Of a DNA stretch of 64,000 nucleotides, positions 26,606 to 37,031 are shown one piece after another (position 1 is the first letter of the stretch; the number at the start of each line of letters is the position of its first letter). This DNA is from Leptospira brenneri. GTDB lineage: Bacteria > Spirochaetota > Leptospiria > Leptospirales > Leptospiraceae. Where the stretch lies: positions 124,001 through 188,000 of the forward strand of contig NZ_NPDQ01000001.1 in assembly GCF_002812125.1 (NCBI RefSeq). The letters are read 5' to 3'. A model generated the notes under the pieces. That model worked only from the letters and a program-made list of their open reading frames with translations, made no database searches and had not been told where the DNA came from. The position numbers and the translations under genes are program-made.

Positions 26606-27706
26606 TTAGCTCTTTAGAAGGGTTTTATATAAAGAATTTAGTTCTTTAATGGCTGGTTTCCACTGGAAACGTTTGGCATTACTCTCGCCTAACTTTTTTA
26701 GTTGGTTTTGCCTTTTGGAATCTTTTAGCAAAGAGAGAAGTTTCGTTTGAAAAGAGGTAGAGTCCTTTGGATCGAAAGGTTCATATCCAACTCCCAAAAC
26801 TTCGGGCAAAACGCTGGCGTTGGAAGAAAAAACGACCGTTCCCATGGCTTGTGCTTCCAAAACAGGAAATCCAAATCCTTCGAAGAGAGAGGGATAAAGA
26901 AAAATCTTTGCCGCTTGGTAGGCAAGAGGAAGTTCCGCATACGGTAAGTGAGACAAAAAATAAATTTTGTCAGGGTACTTCTTTTGGAAATTTAGAAATT
27001 CTTCGGGGATTTCTTTACTGAGGCCACCTACAACGAGAGGTAGGTTTAATTCTTTTTTCGCCCACAACTCTTCTAAATTGGATAATAAAAACGGGAAGTT
27101 TTTATGGGTTTTTCCAATGCCTACTGTAAACAAATAAGATGCAGGTAAGTCGTGTTTTCTTTTAAAAGTCGAAACTTTGTTTGCGTTCTGTTGGGAGAAA
27201 GTCTCTAAATCAATTCCATTATAAACAACAGAAATTTTATCTTTTGAATAACCAAAAAAATGAATTAAATCTTGTTTGGTGAATTCAGAAACGGTGATGA
27301 CTTTTAATGCAAACCATTTGATCCAACGAAAGACAATTTGCAGATACACTCGTTTGACAAGGGAAGCATGGGCCACTTTGAAATGATAAGGAATGAGATC
27401 GTGAATGGTGACAACACACTTACGAATATAAGGAAACGGAATGTTGAAATGAGGAATATCCAAGACATCCATTTCTGCCATTTGGGGGTGTCCTAAAAAT
27501 TCTTTAGGCGAGTAAATGCTAGTTTTGTATTCTATGATCTTCGCATCTTTGGGTAGGTCATATTTTTTTAATACAGAGGGATCACCAAAAATAAATAATT
27601 CGGCCGTTTGCGGGGAAATAGGCCAAAACTTTAGAATATGTTGGATACGAATCCCGATCCCGGAATTTTCGATCATCCGTGCATCGTAACCAATTTTTAA
27701 CCGCAT
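26606..27706 (-). CDS. Glycosyltransferase family 4 (GT-B)
   Basis: The 366-residue protein has the two Rossmann domains of GT-B retaining enzymes. The N-terminal part begins RLKIGYDARMIENSGIG. The C-terminal part has YLFTVGIGKTHKNFPFLL, FLYPSLFEGFGFPVLEAQAMG (the E-x7-E donor-binding motif), VVFSSNASVLPEVLG and PFDPKDSTSF. It is probably a mannosyl or glucosyl transferase acting on lipopolysaccharide or another glycan; the donor is not readable. It stands alone, 71 bases upstream of the BFD-like gene in the same direction. Confidence 0.86.
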   Translation of the reverse strand: MRLKIGYDARMIENSGIGIRIQHILKFWPISPQTAELFIFGDPSVLKKYDLPKDAKIIEYKTSIYSPKEFLGHPQMAEMDVLDIPHFNIPFPYIRKCVVTIHDLIPYHFKVAHASLVKRVYLQIVFRWIKWFALKVITVSEFTKQDLIHFFGYSKDKISVVYNGIDLETFSQQNANKVSTFKRKHDLPASYLFTVGIGKTHKNFPFLLSNLEELWAKKELNLPLVVGGLSKEIPEEFLNFQKKYPDKIYFLSHLPYAELPLAYQAAKIFLYPSLFEGFGFPVLEAQAMGTVVFSSNASVLPEVLGVGYEPFDPKDSTSFQTKLLSLLKDSKRQNQLKKLGESNAKRFQWKPAIKELNSLYKTLLKS

Positions 27707-27856
27707 GAATCTGATTATGTTCCTTTAGAATTAATTTAAAAAAGGAAATGTATCTTTTCCTTTCTGGTAGAGTCTAGTCAAATTAGTGGTGAATATTCTG
27801 CATTCATAATTTGAGATGTAGAACCACAGGTATCATATCGTTCAAAAAGGACCCGG

Positions 27857-28408
27857 ATGGAAAACTTAATCGAAGAAATCCTAAAACAAATTGGAGAAGA
27901 CCCTGCGAGAGAGGGCCTCGTCAAAACACCTAATCGAGTGAAAAAGGCGTATGACTTTTTAACGAGTGGTTACAAAGCCGATTTGAATCAAATTGTAAAC
28001 GGAGCCATCTTCGAAGAGAGTACAACAGGGATGGTTCTCGTACGCGATATTGAAATGTATTCCTTATGTGAACATCATTTGCTTCCTTTTTATGGAAGGG
28101 CCCATGTGGCTTACATTCCGAATAAGAAGATCATTGGAATTAGCAAGATTCCAAGAATTGTCGATGTATTTGCCCGTCGCCTTCAGGTCCAAGAGCGACT
28201 CACTGATCAGATTGCACAAGCCATCCAAGAAACACTAGATCCTTTGGGAGTGGGTGTTGTCATCAAAGCAAAACATTTATGTATGATGATGCGTGGTGTG
28301 GAAAAACAGAACTCAGAGCTTTTTACTTCTAGTCTACTCGGTCTATTCAAAACAGATCCAACCACTCGGAGTGAGTTTTTAGATTTAATCCGAACCGGTT
28401 CCCACTAA
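27857..28408 (+). CDS. folE: GTP cyclohydrolase I
   Basis: FolE opens GTP to 7,8-dihydroneopterin triphosphate, the first step of folate synthesis and of the queuosine/7-deazaguanine pathway. The 183-residue protein has [19 protein letters not shown], the zinc and active-site motif [18 protein letters not shown] and the second cysteine region [15 protein letters not shown]. This is the zinc-dependent type. queE, a later 7-deazaguanine step, lies 13 kb away. A 13-bp hairpin follows the gene. Confidence 0.95.
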   Translation: MENLIEEILKQIGEDPAREGLVKTPNRVKKAYDFLTSGYKADLNQIVNGAIFEESTTGMVLVRDIEMYSLCEHHLLPFYGRAHVAYIPNKKIIGISKIPRIVDVFARRLQVQERLTDQIAQAIQETLDPLGVGVVIKAKHLCMMMRGVEKQNSELFTSSLLGLFKTDPTTRSEFLDLIRTGSH

Positions 28409-28439
28409 GTTCATTTTTTAAATTCTATTTTTCAGATTC

Positions 28440-28471
28440 ATGCTGGACTTTTCTCAAAAAAAGTTCAGCAT
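28440..28471 (+). terminator. Hairpin between folE and acs
   Basis: ATGCTGGACTTTT (28440-28452) pairs with AAAAGTTCAGCAT (28459-28471), 13 bp with one G-T, followed by TCTTTCCC. It could end folE transcription or shape the acs 5' leader, as it ends 20 bases before the acs ATG. Confidence 0.5.
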
Positions 28472-28491
28472 TCTTTCCCTAGAGGGAACCT

Positions 28492-30456
28492 ATGCCGAAA
28501 GAAAGAATTGTGGCACCGTCCAAAGACTTCGCTAAGTTAGCGAACGTTAGTTTAAAAGAATACAAAACCAAATACAAAGAATCGATTGAGAAACCAGAGA
28601 AGTTTTGGGCCGAACAAGCAAAACGCCTCACTTGGTTTAAAAAATGGACAAAGGTTCTGAAACACGATTTTGCCAAAGCAAAAGTAGAATGGTTTGTTGG
28701 CGGGAAACTCAATGTTTCTTATAACTGTTTGGACAGGCATTTAGATTCTCCTCTTAAAAACAAAGCGGCTCTCATTTGGGAAGGGGACAATCCAGATGAA
28801 TCCAAAGTTCTCACCTATCATGACCTCCACCGCGAGGTGAATTATTTTGCCAATGTTCTCAAGAAGTTCCATGTAAAAAAAGGGGATCGGGTTCTGATTT
28901 ATTTACCTATGATTCCGGAACTTGCGATTGCTACCTTAGCTTGTACGCGAATTGGAGCTGTACATTCGGTTGTCTTCGGTGGATTTTCTCCCGAAGCTCT
29001 TCTTGGTCGTATTGAAGACTGTAAACCAGCTCTTGTGATCACAGCAGATGGTGGGTATCGCGGTGGCAAACCAGTTGAACTCAAAAAAAATGTGGATGCC
29101 GCTTTAGAAGAAACCAAATTTAAAGTAAAAGATGTAATTGTTGTTAAGCGAACAGGAGATGAAGGAAATCTCAATTGGAAAGAAGGTAGGGACCACTGGT
29201 ATCACTACTTAATGAAAGAAGCTGACATCAAAAAAGAATGCCCTCCTGTAGCGATGGATTCGGAAGATCCTCTGTTTATTCTTTATACATCTGGTTCGAC
29301 GGGAAAACCAAAAGGGGTTCTTCATACAACCGCAGGGTATTTACTCGGTGCCAACCTCACTTTTGCTACCATTTTTGATTACAAAGAAACAGATACTTAT
29401 TGGTGTACGGCAGACATTGGTTGGATTACAGGACATAGTTACATTTTGTACGGACCACTCTCTAATGGAGCCACTTCCCTTATGTTTGAAGGAGTTCCGA
29501 GTTACCCGGATGCCGGTCGGTTTTGGGATGTGATTGATAAATACAAAGTCACTGTATTTTATACGGCACCAACTGCCATTCGCGCACTGATGCGAGAAGG
29601 ATTGGAGCATATTAAAAAGCGCTCTCTCAAATCATTGCGCCTTCTTGGATCTGTGGGTGAACCCATCAACCCAGAGGCCTGGGAATGGTATCATACCAAT
29701 ATTGGAAAATCAAAATGCCCGATTGTGGATACTTGGTGGCAAACAGAAACCGGATCCATTATGATCTCTGGAGTTCCGGGAGCCATTCCTCAAAAGCCCG
29801 GATCGGCTAGTTGGCCATTTTATGGAATCAAACCCGTTCTTGTGGACAATGAAGGTGTGGAGATCAAAGAGAAGGGGGAAATTTCAGGAAATCTTTGTAT
29901 TGCGATGCCTTGGCCTTCGATGATGCGGGGGGTTTATGGGGATACCAAAAGATTCTTTGATACTTACTTTTCTCAGTTTAAAGGGTATTATTTTACGGGA
30001 GATGGTGCCAATAAAGATAAGGACGGGTACTTTCGCATAACAGGAAGAGTCGATGACGTACTCAATGTTTCGGGCCACCGTATTGGATCTGCAGAGGTAG
30101 AAAGTGCTCTTGTAGAACATAAATCTGTGGCTGAGGCGGCTGTTGTAGGATTTCCACACGATATCAAAGGCCAAGGAATTTATGCCTATGTGACTGTAAA
30201 ACATGGTGTAACAACAAACGATGCTTTGAAAAAAGAATTAATTGCTATGGTAGAAAAAGTGATCGGAAAAATCGCAAGACCAGAAGTCATCCACTGGGCA
30301 CCAGGACTTCCAAAAACTAGATCCGGTAAAATCATGCGCCGGATCTTACGAAAAATCGCCAATAACGAATTTGATACGCTAGGAGATATTAGCACACTTG
30401 CTGATCCATCCGTTGTACAAACGTTAATTGACGATAAGAAAAAGTTTCATAGTTAG
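28492..30456 (+). CDS. acs: Acetyl-CoA synthetase
   Basis: Acs activates acetate with ATP to acetyl-AMP and then acetyl-CoA. The 654-residue protein has the ANL family motifs: [19 protein letters not shown] (P-loop), [32 protein letters not shown] and the C-terminal acetylatable lysine in [17 protein letters not shown]-terminal [15 protein letters not shown] is typical of bacterial Acs. Leptospira grow on fatty acids, so an acetate-salvaging enzyme fits (inference). AGAGGGA precedes the ATG. Confidence 0.95.
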   Translation: MPKERIVAPSKDFAKLANVSLKEYKTKYKESIEKPEKFWAEQAKRLTWFKKWTKVLKHDFAKAKVEWFVGGKLNVSYNCLDRHLDSPLKNKAALIWEGDNPDESKVLTYHDLHREVNYFANVLKKFHVKKGDRVLIYLPMIPELAIATLACTRIGAVHSVVFGGFSPEALLGRIEDCKPALVITADGGYRGGKPVELKKNVDAALEETKFKVKDVIVVKRTGDEGNLNWKEGRDHWYHYLMKEADIKKECPPVAMDSEDPLFILYTSGSTGKPKGVLHTTAGYLLGANLTFATIFDYKETDTYWCTADIGWITGHSYILYGPLSNGATSLMFEGVPSYPDAGRFWDVIDKYKVTVFYTAPTAIRALMREGLEHIKKRSLKSLRLLGSVGEPINPEAWEWYHTNIGKSKCPIVDTWWQTETGSIMISGVPGAIPQKPGSASWPFYGIKPVLVDNEGVEIKEKGEISGNLCIAMPWPSMMRGVYGDTKRFFDTYFSQFKGYYFTGDGANKDKDGYFRITGRVDDVLNVSGHRIGSAEVESALVEHKSVAEAAVVGFPHDIKGQGIYAYVTVKHGVTTNDALKKELIAMVEKVIGKIARPEVIHWAPGLPKTRSGKIMRRILRKIANNEFDTLGDISTLADPSVVQTLIDDKKKFHS

Positions 30457-30481
30457 GAATTGATTTTTCCTAGATGAGAAT

Positions 30482-30515
30482 CCTTCTTCTTTTGCTGTGA
30501 TTCAAAGGAAGAAGG
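30482..30515. terminator. Bidirectional rho-independent terminator
   Basis: CCTTCTTCTTTTG and CAAAGGAAGAAGG form a 13-bp stem with one mismatch, between the convergent acs and the TPR-protein gene. TTTTAT follows on the plus strand. Confidence 0.65.
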
Positions 30516-30521
30516 CAGGTT

Positions 30522-31691
30522 TTATAAATCTTGCGGGAGGGAAGAAAAGGGTCCGATCACTCGTAAGAATTCCGATTCTTCAAATTCTATATCCCGGTCT
30601 TTTAACCTTTGCCTATACTCGTTTGCCTTAGTTTTGTCTCGATTGGAAAACCAATGAACACAAAAAAGTAGATACTCTCTATTTTTACGATAGGTATTTT
30701 GATGATTTTCTAATTCTGTGGCTGTGATTTTTTTTTGATTTTGAAAATCTTTGACAAGAGAATCAATCGCCAAGGTATCTCTATCTTTTCCTAAATTCGC
30801 ATAACTTTGACGAATGAGAAATAGAATTTCACCCGCATCGGAATCGGGAAAAAATTTTAATAGATTATAAAACCCTCGGCGAAATAAGGATAAAGATTCT
30901 AGGAATCTTTGTTTTTCTTGGAGGTACACCCCGTAACGAGTGAAGTATCTGGTTTCATTTAGAAAAACGGTGCTGGTCCATTGATAAGCCTGTTCTAGAA
31001 GTTCAGAATTTCTTCCCCTCCGTGCGAGGATTAAAGTTTCATACATCGCTTCTTCCCTGGGAAAATAAACTAAATAACGTAAACTTAAATCATCTGCCTC
31101 TTTCCATTTTTTACTTTTGATATTTTTTTGAAGGCTAGCTTGCAGTGCTTCTTTTTCTGAAACAAAGGTTTTGTCTGATTCTAAAATTTGTATATAGGAT
31201 TCATATTCAGATTCCAAACCAATTTGTCTGGATAGAATGGCTGCTGTATACAATCTGTACTTAGCATTTGGTTTTTGTTCTAAATATAATTTAGTATAGA
31301 ACAAAGCTTCCTTTTGTTTTCTTTCCTTTTCGTAAAAATCAGCAATGTAGAGAAGCAAATCGAGTTGGTCTTTTTTCTTTTTGATCGATTCTTCGTAGGC
31401 ATGAACCCCATCATAGAGTTGCCCGAGTTTCATATGGGCACGAGCAGCTAGATTGTAGTAGCGATAATCCGGATCTGGGTTTAATTCTTTGGCTTTGATG
31501 AGAAAATCAAAGGCTTTAGCTGGGGTTTCTTGGACAATTTTGTCTTCGGCCATTCGCAAAAGATCTTCATATCCATAAAAAACCTTAACGGGGTTCAGAA
31601 CCTCTGTTTGTGCTAAATTTGGACTGGAAACCAGAAATAGACTTGTTACCAGAACACTAAATTGCCATATTCTCCTAGACCGAAGTATCAT
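30522..31691 (-). CDS. Exported TPR-like protein, function unknown
   Basis: The 389-residue protein has an N-terminal signal peptide (IWQFSVLVTSLFLVSSPNLAQ). It then shows helical repeats of the tetratricopeptide type, such as AFDFLIKAKELNPDPDYRYY and GQLYDGVHAYEESIKKKKDQ. Such repeats mediate protein binding, here in the periplasm or at the outer membrane. No catalytic motif is visible. It is divergent from the pyrophosphatase gene, with 70 bases between the starts, and ends at a shared terminator with acs. Confidence 0.75.
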   Translation of the reverse strand: MILRSRRIWQFSVLVTSLFLVSSPNLAQTEVLNPVKVFYGYEDLLRMAEDKIVQETPAKAFDFLIKAKELNPDPDYRYYNLAARAHMKLGQLYDGVHAYEESIKKKKDQLDLLLYIADFYEKERKQKEALFYTKLYLEQKPNAKYRLYTAAILSRQIGLESEYESYIQILESDKTFVSEKEALQASLQKNIKSKKWKEADDLSLRYLVYFPREEAMYETLILARRGRNSELLEQAYQWTSTVFLNETRYFTRYGVYLQEKQRFLESLSLFRRGFYNLLKFFPDSDAGEILFLIRQSYANLGKDRDTLAIDSLVKDFQNQKKITATELENHQNTYRKNREYLLFCVHWFSNRDKTKANEYRQRLKDRDIEFEESEFLRVIGPFSSLPQDL

Positions 31692-31761
31692 CTATGGATT
31701 CTCATCGGTCATCTTCTAAATAATCTTAGAAATTCAAATAAACAATCTCAAAGAGGATCTC

Positions 31762-33909
31762 ATGAATGTAGAGTTAATCATTATCGTCATGGCGCTAGTT
31801 TCGATAGCCACGGCGATTTTCTACGCAGCTCGGGTGGTTCGCATCCAAGTAGGCGCAGGCGGTGGCGACGTAAAAGAAACTGCTAAATTGAAAGAAATCT
31901 CCGCTGCGATCGCAGAAGGGGCTATGGCCTTCCTTCTGAGAGAATACCGAGTCATTTTGCTATTTATTAGTTTCATGACTGTTCTCATTTATTTACTTTT
32001 GGATAACCCAAAAACGGAGTTCAACGAAGGAATTTACACTGCCGTTGCATTTGTTTCCGGAGCCCTTATTTCTTGCCTTTCTGGTTTTATCGGAATGAAG
32101 ATTGCTACTGCTGGTAACGTTCGTACTGCGGAAGCTGCAAAAACTTCTCTTTCCAGAGCCTTCCGAGTGGCTTATGATTCTGGAGCCGTAATGGGTTTTG
32201 GTCTGATCGGTCTTGCTGTTCTTGGAATGATTGGACTATTTCTCCTATTCACAGGAGCAAACGTTGGAGTTGCCAAACATATCCTTATGGAATCACTTGC
32301 TGGTTTTGGTCTTGGTGGGTCTTCCGTAGCATTATTTGGTCGTGTGGGTGGTGGTATTTACACCAAAGCCGCAGACGTAGGTGCTGACCTTGTCGGTAAG
32401 GTAGAAAAAGGAATTCCAGAAGATGATCCGAGAAACCCTGCCACCATTGCCGATAACGTAGGAGATAACGTAGGTGACATCGCCGGTATGGGTGCTGACC
32501 TTTTTGGTTCAGCAGCAGAAGCGACTTGCGCAGCTCTTGTGATCGGTGCAACAGCATCAGCACTTGCAGACAACAACTCTGCTCTTCTCTATCCACTTTT
32601 AATTTCTGCCATTGGAATTCCTGCATCTCTTTTAACGACTTTCTTTGCTCGAGTGAAAGAAGGTGGAAACGTAGAGAAAGCTCTAAAACTCCAACTTTGG
32701 ATTTCTACATTTATCGTAGCAGCAGCTCTTTACTTTGTAACTGACATCTTTATGATCGATAGTTTCCAAATTGGAGACAAAACCATCACTAAGTGGAATG
32801 TTTATACTTCAGTCGCATTAGGTTTGTTTGCTGGAATGTTTATTGGTTGGATCACTGAGATTTACACTTCTCATTCTTACAAACCAGTTCGTGAAGTGGC
32901 GGATGCTTGTGATACAGGCGCTGCAACCAACATTATCTATGGTTTGGCACTTGGTTACAAGTCCACAGTGGTTCCAGTGATTTTACTTGTGATCGTGATT
33001 GTTGTTTCGAATATCCTTGCGGGTATGTATGGAATTGCAATCGCTGCGATTGGAATGATTTCCACAATTGCGATTGGTCTTACCATCGATGCTTACGGCC
33101 CTGTTTCTGACAACGCGGGTGGGATTGCTGAGATGGCGGAACTGGGAAAAGATGTTCGTGATAGGACTGACAACTTAGATGCCGCTGGTAACACGACTGC
33201 AGCAGTGGGAAAAGGTTTTGCCATTGGATCTGCAGCTCTTACTTCACTTGCCTTATTTGCTGCCTTTATCACAAGAACACAAAATGCTTCTAAAGAACTG
33301 GGAGAAGGTGCAATTGACCTCACTTCTATTGAACTTTTGGATCCATTAGTATTTGGTGGTCTTCTTTTTGGTGCTATGCTTCCATTCATCTTTTCTGCAA
33401 TGACAATGAAGTCTGTTGGAAAAGCTGCCCTTGATATGGTGAAAGAAGTTCGTCGCCAGTTCAAAGAAATTCCTGGTCTTATGGAAGGAAAAGCTAAACC
33501 AGAGTATGCAAAATGTGTAGATATTTCTACTTCTGCTGCTCTTCGTGAAATGATCCCTCCAGGCCTTCTTGTTCTTCTTAGCCCAATCGTTGTTGGTTAT
33601 TTGTTTAGTGTGAAATCACTTGCTGGTCTTCTTGCTGGTGCCCTTGTTTCTGGTGTGGTTCTTGCGATCTCTTCTGCGAACTCTGGTGGAGCATGGGACA
33701 ACGCGAAAAAATACATCGAAAAAACTGCTGGTGGAAAAGGTTCTGAAAAACACAAAGCCGCGGTTGTGGGTGATACAGTAGGGGATCCGTTCAAAGATAC
33801 TTCTGGTCCTGCAATCAACATTCTCATCAAACTAATGGCGATCACATCACTTGTGTTTGCTGAGTTTTTTGTAACAAAAGGTGGAATCATTTTAAACTTC
33901 TTTAAATAA
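31762..33909 (+). CDS. hppA: Membrane-bound pyrophosphatase (cation pump)
   Basis: This integral membrane enzyme couples pyrophosphate hydrolysis to H+ (or Na+) export. The 715-residue protein has about 16 hydrophobic segments and the signature [14 protein letters not shown], followed by [23 protein letters not shown] and the C-terminal [17 protein letters not shown]. The motif GNTTAA (near residue 475) is the form found in the potassium-dependent subfamily; the potassium-independent subfamily has Lys at the last position. I cannot decide between proton and sodium transport. AGAGGA precedes ATG. Confidence 0.95.
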   Translation: MNVELIIIVMALVSIATAIFYAARVVRIQVGAGGGDVKETAKLKEISAAIAEGAMAFLLREYRVILLFISFMTVLIYLLLDNPKTEFNEGIYTAVAFVSGALISCLSGFIGMKIATAGNVRTAEAAKTSLSRAFRVAYDSGAVMGFGLIGLAVLGMIGLFLLFTGANVGVAKHILMESLAGFGLGGSSVALFGRVGGGIYTKAADVGADLVGKVEKGIPEDDPRNPATIADNVGDNVGDIAGMGADLFGSAAEATCAALVIGATASALADNNSALLYPLLISAIGIPASLLTTFFARVKEGGNVEKALKLQLWISTFIVAAALYFVTDIFMIDSFQIGDKTITKWNVYTSVALGLFAGMFIGWITEIYTSHSYKPVREVADACDTGAATNIIYGLALGYKSTVVPVILLVIVIVVSNILAGMYGIAIAAIGMISTIAIGLTIDAYGPVSDNAGGIAEMAELGKDVRDRTDNLDAAGNTTAAVGKGFAIGSAALTSLALFAAFITRTQNASKELGEGAIDLTSIELLDPLVFGGLLFGAMLPFIFSAMTMKSVGKAALDMVKEVRRQFKEIPGLMEGKAKPEYAKCVDISTSAALREMIPPGLLVLLSPIVVGYLFSVKSLAGLLAGALVSGVVLAISSANSGGAWDNAKKYIEKTAGGKGSEKHKAAVVGDTVGDPFKDTSGPAINILIKLMAITSLVFAEFFVTKGGIILNFFK

Positions 33910-33937
33910 GAAGTTTAAAATAAAAATTACATCTTAT

Positions 33938-33971
33938 CTTTAGGAAGCTTTCTCTTGGAAGTTTCCTAAAG
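33938..33971 (+). other. Hairpin after hppA
   Basis: CTTTAGGAA (33938-33946) pairs with TTTCCTAAAG (33962-33971). It is one of three hairpins in the hppA 3' region; a 14-base palindrome ATCTCTTAAGAGAT (33984-33997) follows. Confidence 0.5.
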
Positions 33972-33999
33972 ATTAAAAACATAAATCTCTTAAGAGATA

Positions 34000-34034
34000 A
34001 ATAAAAAGCCGGCGGAAACGTCGGCTTTTTATTT
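34000..34034. terminator. Strong bidirectional terminator
   Basis: AAATAAAAAGCCGGC and the reverse complement ACGTCGGCTTTTTATTT frame a GC-rich stem with A/T runs on both sides. It separates convergent hppA and the Ig-like protein gene, and ends both operons. Confidence 0.85.
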
Positions 34035-34455
34035 ATAAGGTCGTAAAACTAAAACTGGTATTTGTTCCGAGAGTGAGTCCGAAGATGGACTGTAGGTTTT
34101 GGTTTAGAGTGATGGTATAAGTGGTTCCTGCAGTAAGCGCACTTGCTGGTGTGAGAGTGATGGTTCGATTCGAGGACCCACCACTGAGGCTCGGACAAGT
34201 AGGTGAGCAACTGATATTGGTATTAAGAGAAGTGGTATCGATTGCTTGCGTCATTATGATTGTGATGGTTGGATTTAAGGAAACCCCCGTGGCACCGTCA
34301 CTAGGAGTGGTAGATTCGATGGTGAAGGTGCTAGATGTTTGTGTGACTAGTGGCAGAACCAGAACTCCCAAAAGAGAGGGTTTGGGTTCCGGTAGGCAAG
34401 ATAGGGCCGAAAAAACAAATAAAGATAGGATTTGGATTTTCTTCCACATGGGCAT
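34033..34455 (-). CDS. Lipoprotein with a bacterial Ig-like (Big_5) domain
   Basis: The 140-residue protein has a signal peptide ending at a cysteine in FSALSC. It then carries one SbsA-type Ig-like domain: TTPSDGATGVSLNPTITIIM, ALTAGTTYTITLNQ and a C-terminal FSFTTL. These domains are common in surface and adhesive proteins. It is the last gene of the run that starts at the symporter (38289); its 3' end abuts the bidirectional terminator. Function is unknown. Confidence 0.75.
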   Translation of the reverse strand: MPMWKKIQILSLFVFSALSCLPEPKPSLLGVLVLPLVTQTSSTFTIESTTPSDGATGVSLNPTITIIMTQAIDTTSLNTNISCSPTCPSLSGGSSNRTITLTPASALTAGTTYTITLNQNLQSIFGLTLGTNTSFSFTTL

Positions 34456-34476
34456 AGGTTCTAAATTTAGTTTCGA

Positions 34477-34860
34477 CTAATTTCCTTTGGTAACCGCACA
34501 TAGTTTTGCGTAAATCCCGAAGAAATTGTAGGTTTCTAGTTCAATAGACGTAATTTCTCTAATATTTCCGTTTTTTTGGCTGAGCTCTACTGAGGCGTCT
34601 CCCCATGCGAGAAGTCCAAGATAGGATTTTGCACAAGCGATTCCTTCCTTTGATGCGGAAACACCGGTTTCCATCATGCTGATCCTTTGGTTTTCATAGA
34701 GTAGGCCCTGGGTTCCAAATCCGGAACTAGCACAAGAGAAGAGAAATAAGAAAGAACTGGAAAAAATAAAAATCCTAACCGAGAGGAGAGTGGATTTATT
34801 TTTTAAGTTCCTGATCCAAAAGTTTGGAAAGTTTGTTTTGTAAAGTGATGATATCGTCAT
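34477..34860 (-). CDS. TRL-like lipoprotein
   Basis: The protein belongs to the TRL-like lipoprotein family: a signal peptide ending at C in FLFSCASSGFGTQGLLYEN, then GIACAKSYLGLLAWGDASVE and the C-terminal NFFGIYAKLCAVTKGN. The family function is unknown. The start is uncertain. From ATG 34860 the N-terminal part is about 42 residues before the lipid cysteine and overlaps the upstream coiled-coil gene by 65 bases. No better ATG, GTG or TTG lies in frame closer to the signal peptide. Three related genes occur in this window. Confidence 0.7.
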   Translation of the reverse strand: MTISSLYKTNFPNFWIRNLKNKSTLLSVRIFIFSSSFLFLFSCASSGFGTQGLLYENQRISMMETGVSASKEGIACAKSYLGLLAWGDASVELSQKNGNIREITSIELETYNFFGIYAKLCAVTKGN

Positions 34861-35041
34861 AGAGTTTTTCGATTTGTGCTTCTTTCTTTCGAATTTTAGC
34901 TGTTAGGGTATCCAACGATTTGTTAGTAACATTATTTTTTTTAGAATGGAAATCCTTCAATTTGGATTCTATTTCTTCGTAAATGAGTCCACTCTTTAGT
35001 TTTTTTGCAAATTCGCTAAGTGAGTTAATGTCCTGTTTCAT
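34796..35041 (-). CDS. Short coiled-coil protein, function unknown
   Basis: From ATG 35041 (MKQDINSLSEFAKKL) the 81-residue protein is helical and charged. Its C-terminal half (TAKIRKKEAQIEKLYDDIIT) has heptad-like spacing expected of a coiled coil. No signal peptide or catalytic motif is seen. The start lies within the stop region of the upstream TRL-like gene (35038), and its 3' end overlaps the next TRL-like gene by 65 bases. The tight packing suggests a shared operon. A longer frame to 35062 is possible. Confidence 0.55.
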   Translation of the reverse strand: MKQDINSLSEFAKKLKSGLIYEEIESKLKDFHSKKNNVTNKSLDTLTAKIRKKEAQIEKLYDDIITLQNKLSKLLDQELKK

Positions 35042-35355
35042 CGTCCGGTAATTCGCAAACAAAGTTCTTGGAAAAAGAAATATTGGTTTTTATAGTAGTG
35101 ATCTAAACTCAAAATTTCTCTGGGGCGAGAACTGCGAGGAACGTAATCTAAACTAGCACTACCGATACTCACAAGTCCAAAATAATTTGTTGTACAAGAT
35201 TCAACAAAACGGTCGCCAGGCAAAGGAAGTTTCCCTGTGGAATACCAACCTTCTTGCCCTTTGTTCTGAAATACTGTTACCGAAGGATTTCCAATTTGTA
35301 CACTGATACAATGTGAAAAAAGAAATGCGAGCGGTAAGAAATAAAAGTTTTTCAT
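35038..35355 (-). CDS. Short TRL-like lipoprotein
   Basis: The 105-residue protein starts with a signal peptide and a cysteine at FLFSHCISVQ. The later part (ESCTTNYFGLVSIGSASLDY and FFQELCLRI) follows the TRL-like pattern of a conserved cysteine, a G-x-A/S loop and a C-terminal L-C. It is shorter than the other members in the window. It sits 3 bases after the barrel-like gene and directly before the coiled-coil gene. Function is unknown. Confidence 0.6.
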   Translation of the reverse strand: MKNFYFLPLAFLFSHCISVQIGNPSVTVFQNKGQEGWYSTGKLPLPGDRFVESCTTNYFGLVSIGSASLDYVPRSSRPREILSLDHYYKNQYFFFQELCLRITGR

Positions 35356-35358
35356 ATT

Positions 35359-36177
35359 TTACTGGCTTGTATCAAAAAAATAAAAATAAGAAAAACGAAT
35401 CCCGCGATCCATTGCATTATCTGCTTTTGGTAAAACACCAAATAGAGCAGAAAAACTAAAAGTACCAAAACTTTCGGTGCTCATTGATATCCCTGGATAG
35501 AGATTGAAGTATCTTAAGTTTTTATCCGCCACTTTATCCAAAGGTTCTCTATATTCGAGTTCGGTAAAGATACGAACAGAGTCTGCGATAGCAAATGAAG
35601 GAGCAATACCAACTTGGTAATAACGTTTGAATTCTTCCAAACTAGATTCTTTTCCATGTCGATTGGTTTCTGTTTGAAATCGAAACTCTGACATAATTTG
35701 AAAAATTCCGCGTTTGTATCCAAGTCCAAAATTGGGTCGAATCAAATAGAAGTCTGGATTTTCTTTTTCTCGAAATTCTGCGTTTCTTTTTTTATCATAG
35801 ATTCGCAACCCTCCACCAATTAAGAATTGGGAAGAACCAGTATCAAAAATTTTTCCGTATTTAATTCCCGCATTCCAACGATCCCAAGTGATTTCTTTTG
35901 CTGAATCCGTTTGTGAGTATTCGGTTCTTCCAATCGATGAAATGACGGAAAAAGTATCAGAAAATTTGTATTCTCCCTCAAAGTTGAGATTTTTATTAAT
36001 CTCTTTTACTCCATTGAAGCTCTTATCCCAGTATGTAGCATTGCCTCTGATTTTGGTATAAACGGCTACGGGTTCAATTTGTAGTGGGTGGGCAAAATCA
36101 TTATTCGAAGTCGGCTGAGAATATAATGAAACAACCGAAAAAAGAGAAAATAGTGAAATGATAATTATATTTTTCAT
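35359..36177 (-). CDS. Outer-membrane protein with barrel-like strands
   Basis: The 272-residue protein has a signal peptide (IIIISLFSLFSVVSLYSQ) and then alternating hydrophobic/polar strands, such as RWNAGIKYGKIFDTG, FLIGGGLRIYDKKRN and GFGTFSFSALFGVLPK. The C-terminal IRFSYFYFFDTSQ is a final barrel-like strand. The ligand is unknown. The start is 2 bases after the SGNH hydrolase stop, so co-translation is likely. It may be an outer-membrane partner of the exported esterase-like enzyme (inference). Confidence 0.65.
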   Translation of the reverse strand: MKNIIIISLFSLFSVVSLYSQPTSNNDFAHPLQIEPVAVYTKIRGNATYWDKSFNGVKEINKNLNFEGEYKFSDTFSVISSIGRTEYSQTDSAKEITWDRWNAGIKYGKIFDTGSSQFLIGGGLRIYDKKRNAEFREKENPDFYLIRPNFGLGYKRGIFQIMSEFRFQTETNRHGKESSLEEFKRYYQVGIAPSFAIADSVRIFTELEYREPLDKVADKNLRYFNLYPGISMSTESFGTFSFSALFGVLPKADNAMDRGIRFSYFYFFDTSQ

Positions 36178-36179
36178 TT

Positions 36180-37031
36180 TTAGAATCCTACATTTGTGAT
36201 CGGATAAATTAATCTTGCGAGTTTGTCTGCAAGAAGGCTATATCCCAAGTTATTTGCATGAATGCAATCTAACATAAATTCAGCGCGAGAAAAAGGTTTT
36301 CCACCGAGAGTATTTCGTAAGTCTACATAAATGAAAGAAGGTTCTTCCCTGGAAACATCAACCAGGAGGTTGTTAAAAGCATCCAATTGAGTTGCTGTAA
36401 AAGCGGCCGCATCAGGTACAACTAGACCAACACGATCAAACTTAGTTTTACAACCTTCATCAGAACCTGGAATCACGGGTGGCATGAATGGATTGGGATA
36501 GTCGTATCCATGAATGATCCATTTTATAGGAGCTCCTCCAAATTTTGAAATTTTGTAAGCGTTACCAGTAATGACTAATTGTTTGAGATTGGCTTTGATC
36601 GTGGCAAAACGCTGCGCTTGCACAGTGTCGATTTTCCCAATGTATTCGGAGAGATTATCCTGGATGTCATTTCCTCCCAGTGAGAGGATAATGACTTTCA
36701 TATCAGCACCACCTTGGTCAATGACTTGGAATTGGAGTCCTTGGTTGACAACTTGTTGTAAGGTTTTTCCACCGAGAGTGGCACCGACGAATTTATATTG
36801 GAAGCGGTTTTCTAATTGAGGTCTTAGTGTTTCTACAAGTGGATAACCAAGTAAAATGTCTGCCCAACTATCACCGATGATGCCAGTTTTGGCAGGCGTT
36901 TCTCCATTACAAATTGCATAGGTATAACAGAGAAAATGTGTACTTATATCTTCTAAGTATTCCTTTTTTGTATCACAATGGATAAGGAATGTTAAGATTC
37001 CTAACAAAAGTGTATATTTAATTTTTTTCAT
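36180..37031 (-). CDS. SGNH/GDSL-type esterase, lipoprotein
   Basis: From ATG 37031 the protein has a lipoprotein signal with cysteine at LIHCDTKKE. It contains the SGNH hydrolase blocks: IIGDSWADIL (nucleophile Ser), GATLGGKTLQ (Gly), LSLGGNDIQ (Asn) and DCIHANNLGYSLLADK (catalytic Asp/His). Substrates of the class include lipids, carbohydrates and acetylated glycans. The start overlaps the end of the symporter gene by 14 bases. A longer frame reaches 37073 but lacks a ribosome binding site. Confidence 0.82.
   Translation of the reverse strand: MKKIKYTLLLGILTFLIHCDTKKEYLEDISTHFLCYTYAICNGETPAKTGIIGDSWADILLGYPLVETLRPQLENRFQYKFVGATLGGKTLQQVVNQGLQFQVIDQGGADMKVIILSLGGNDIQDNLSEYIGKIDTVQAQRFATIKANLKQLVITGNAYKISKFGGAPIKWIIHGYDYPNPFMPPVIPGSDEGCKTKFDRVGLVVPDAAAFTATQLDAFNNLLVDVSREEPSFIYVDLRNTLGGKPFSRAEFMLDCIHANNLGYSLLADKLARLIYPITNVGF

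Noticed and set aside
27741..27763. Terminator AAAGGAAA/TTTCCTTT between the glycosyltransferase and folE
   Set aside because: Short AT-rich stem in a gap between divergent genes, where no terminator is needed; probably chance.
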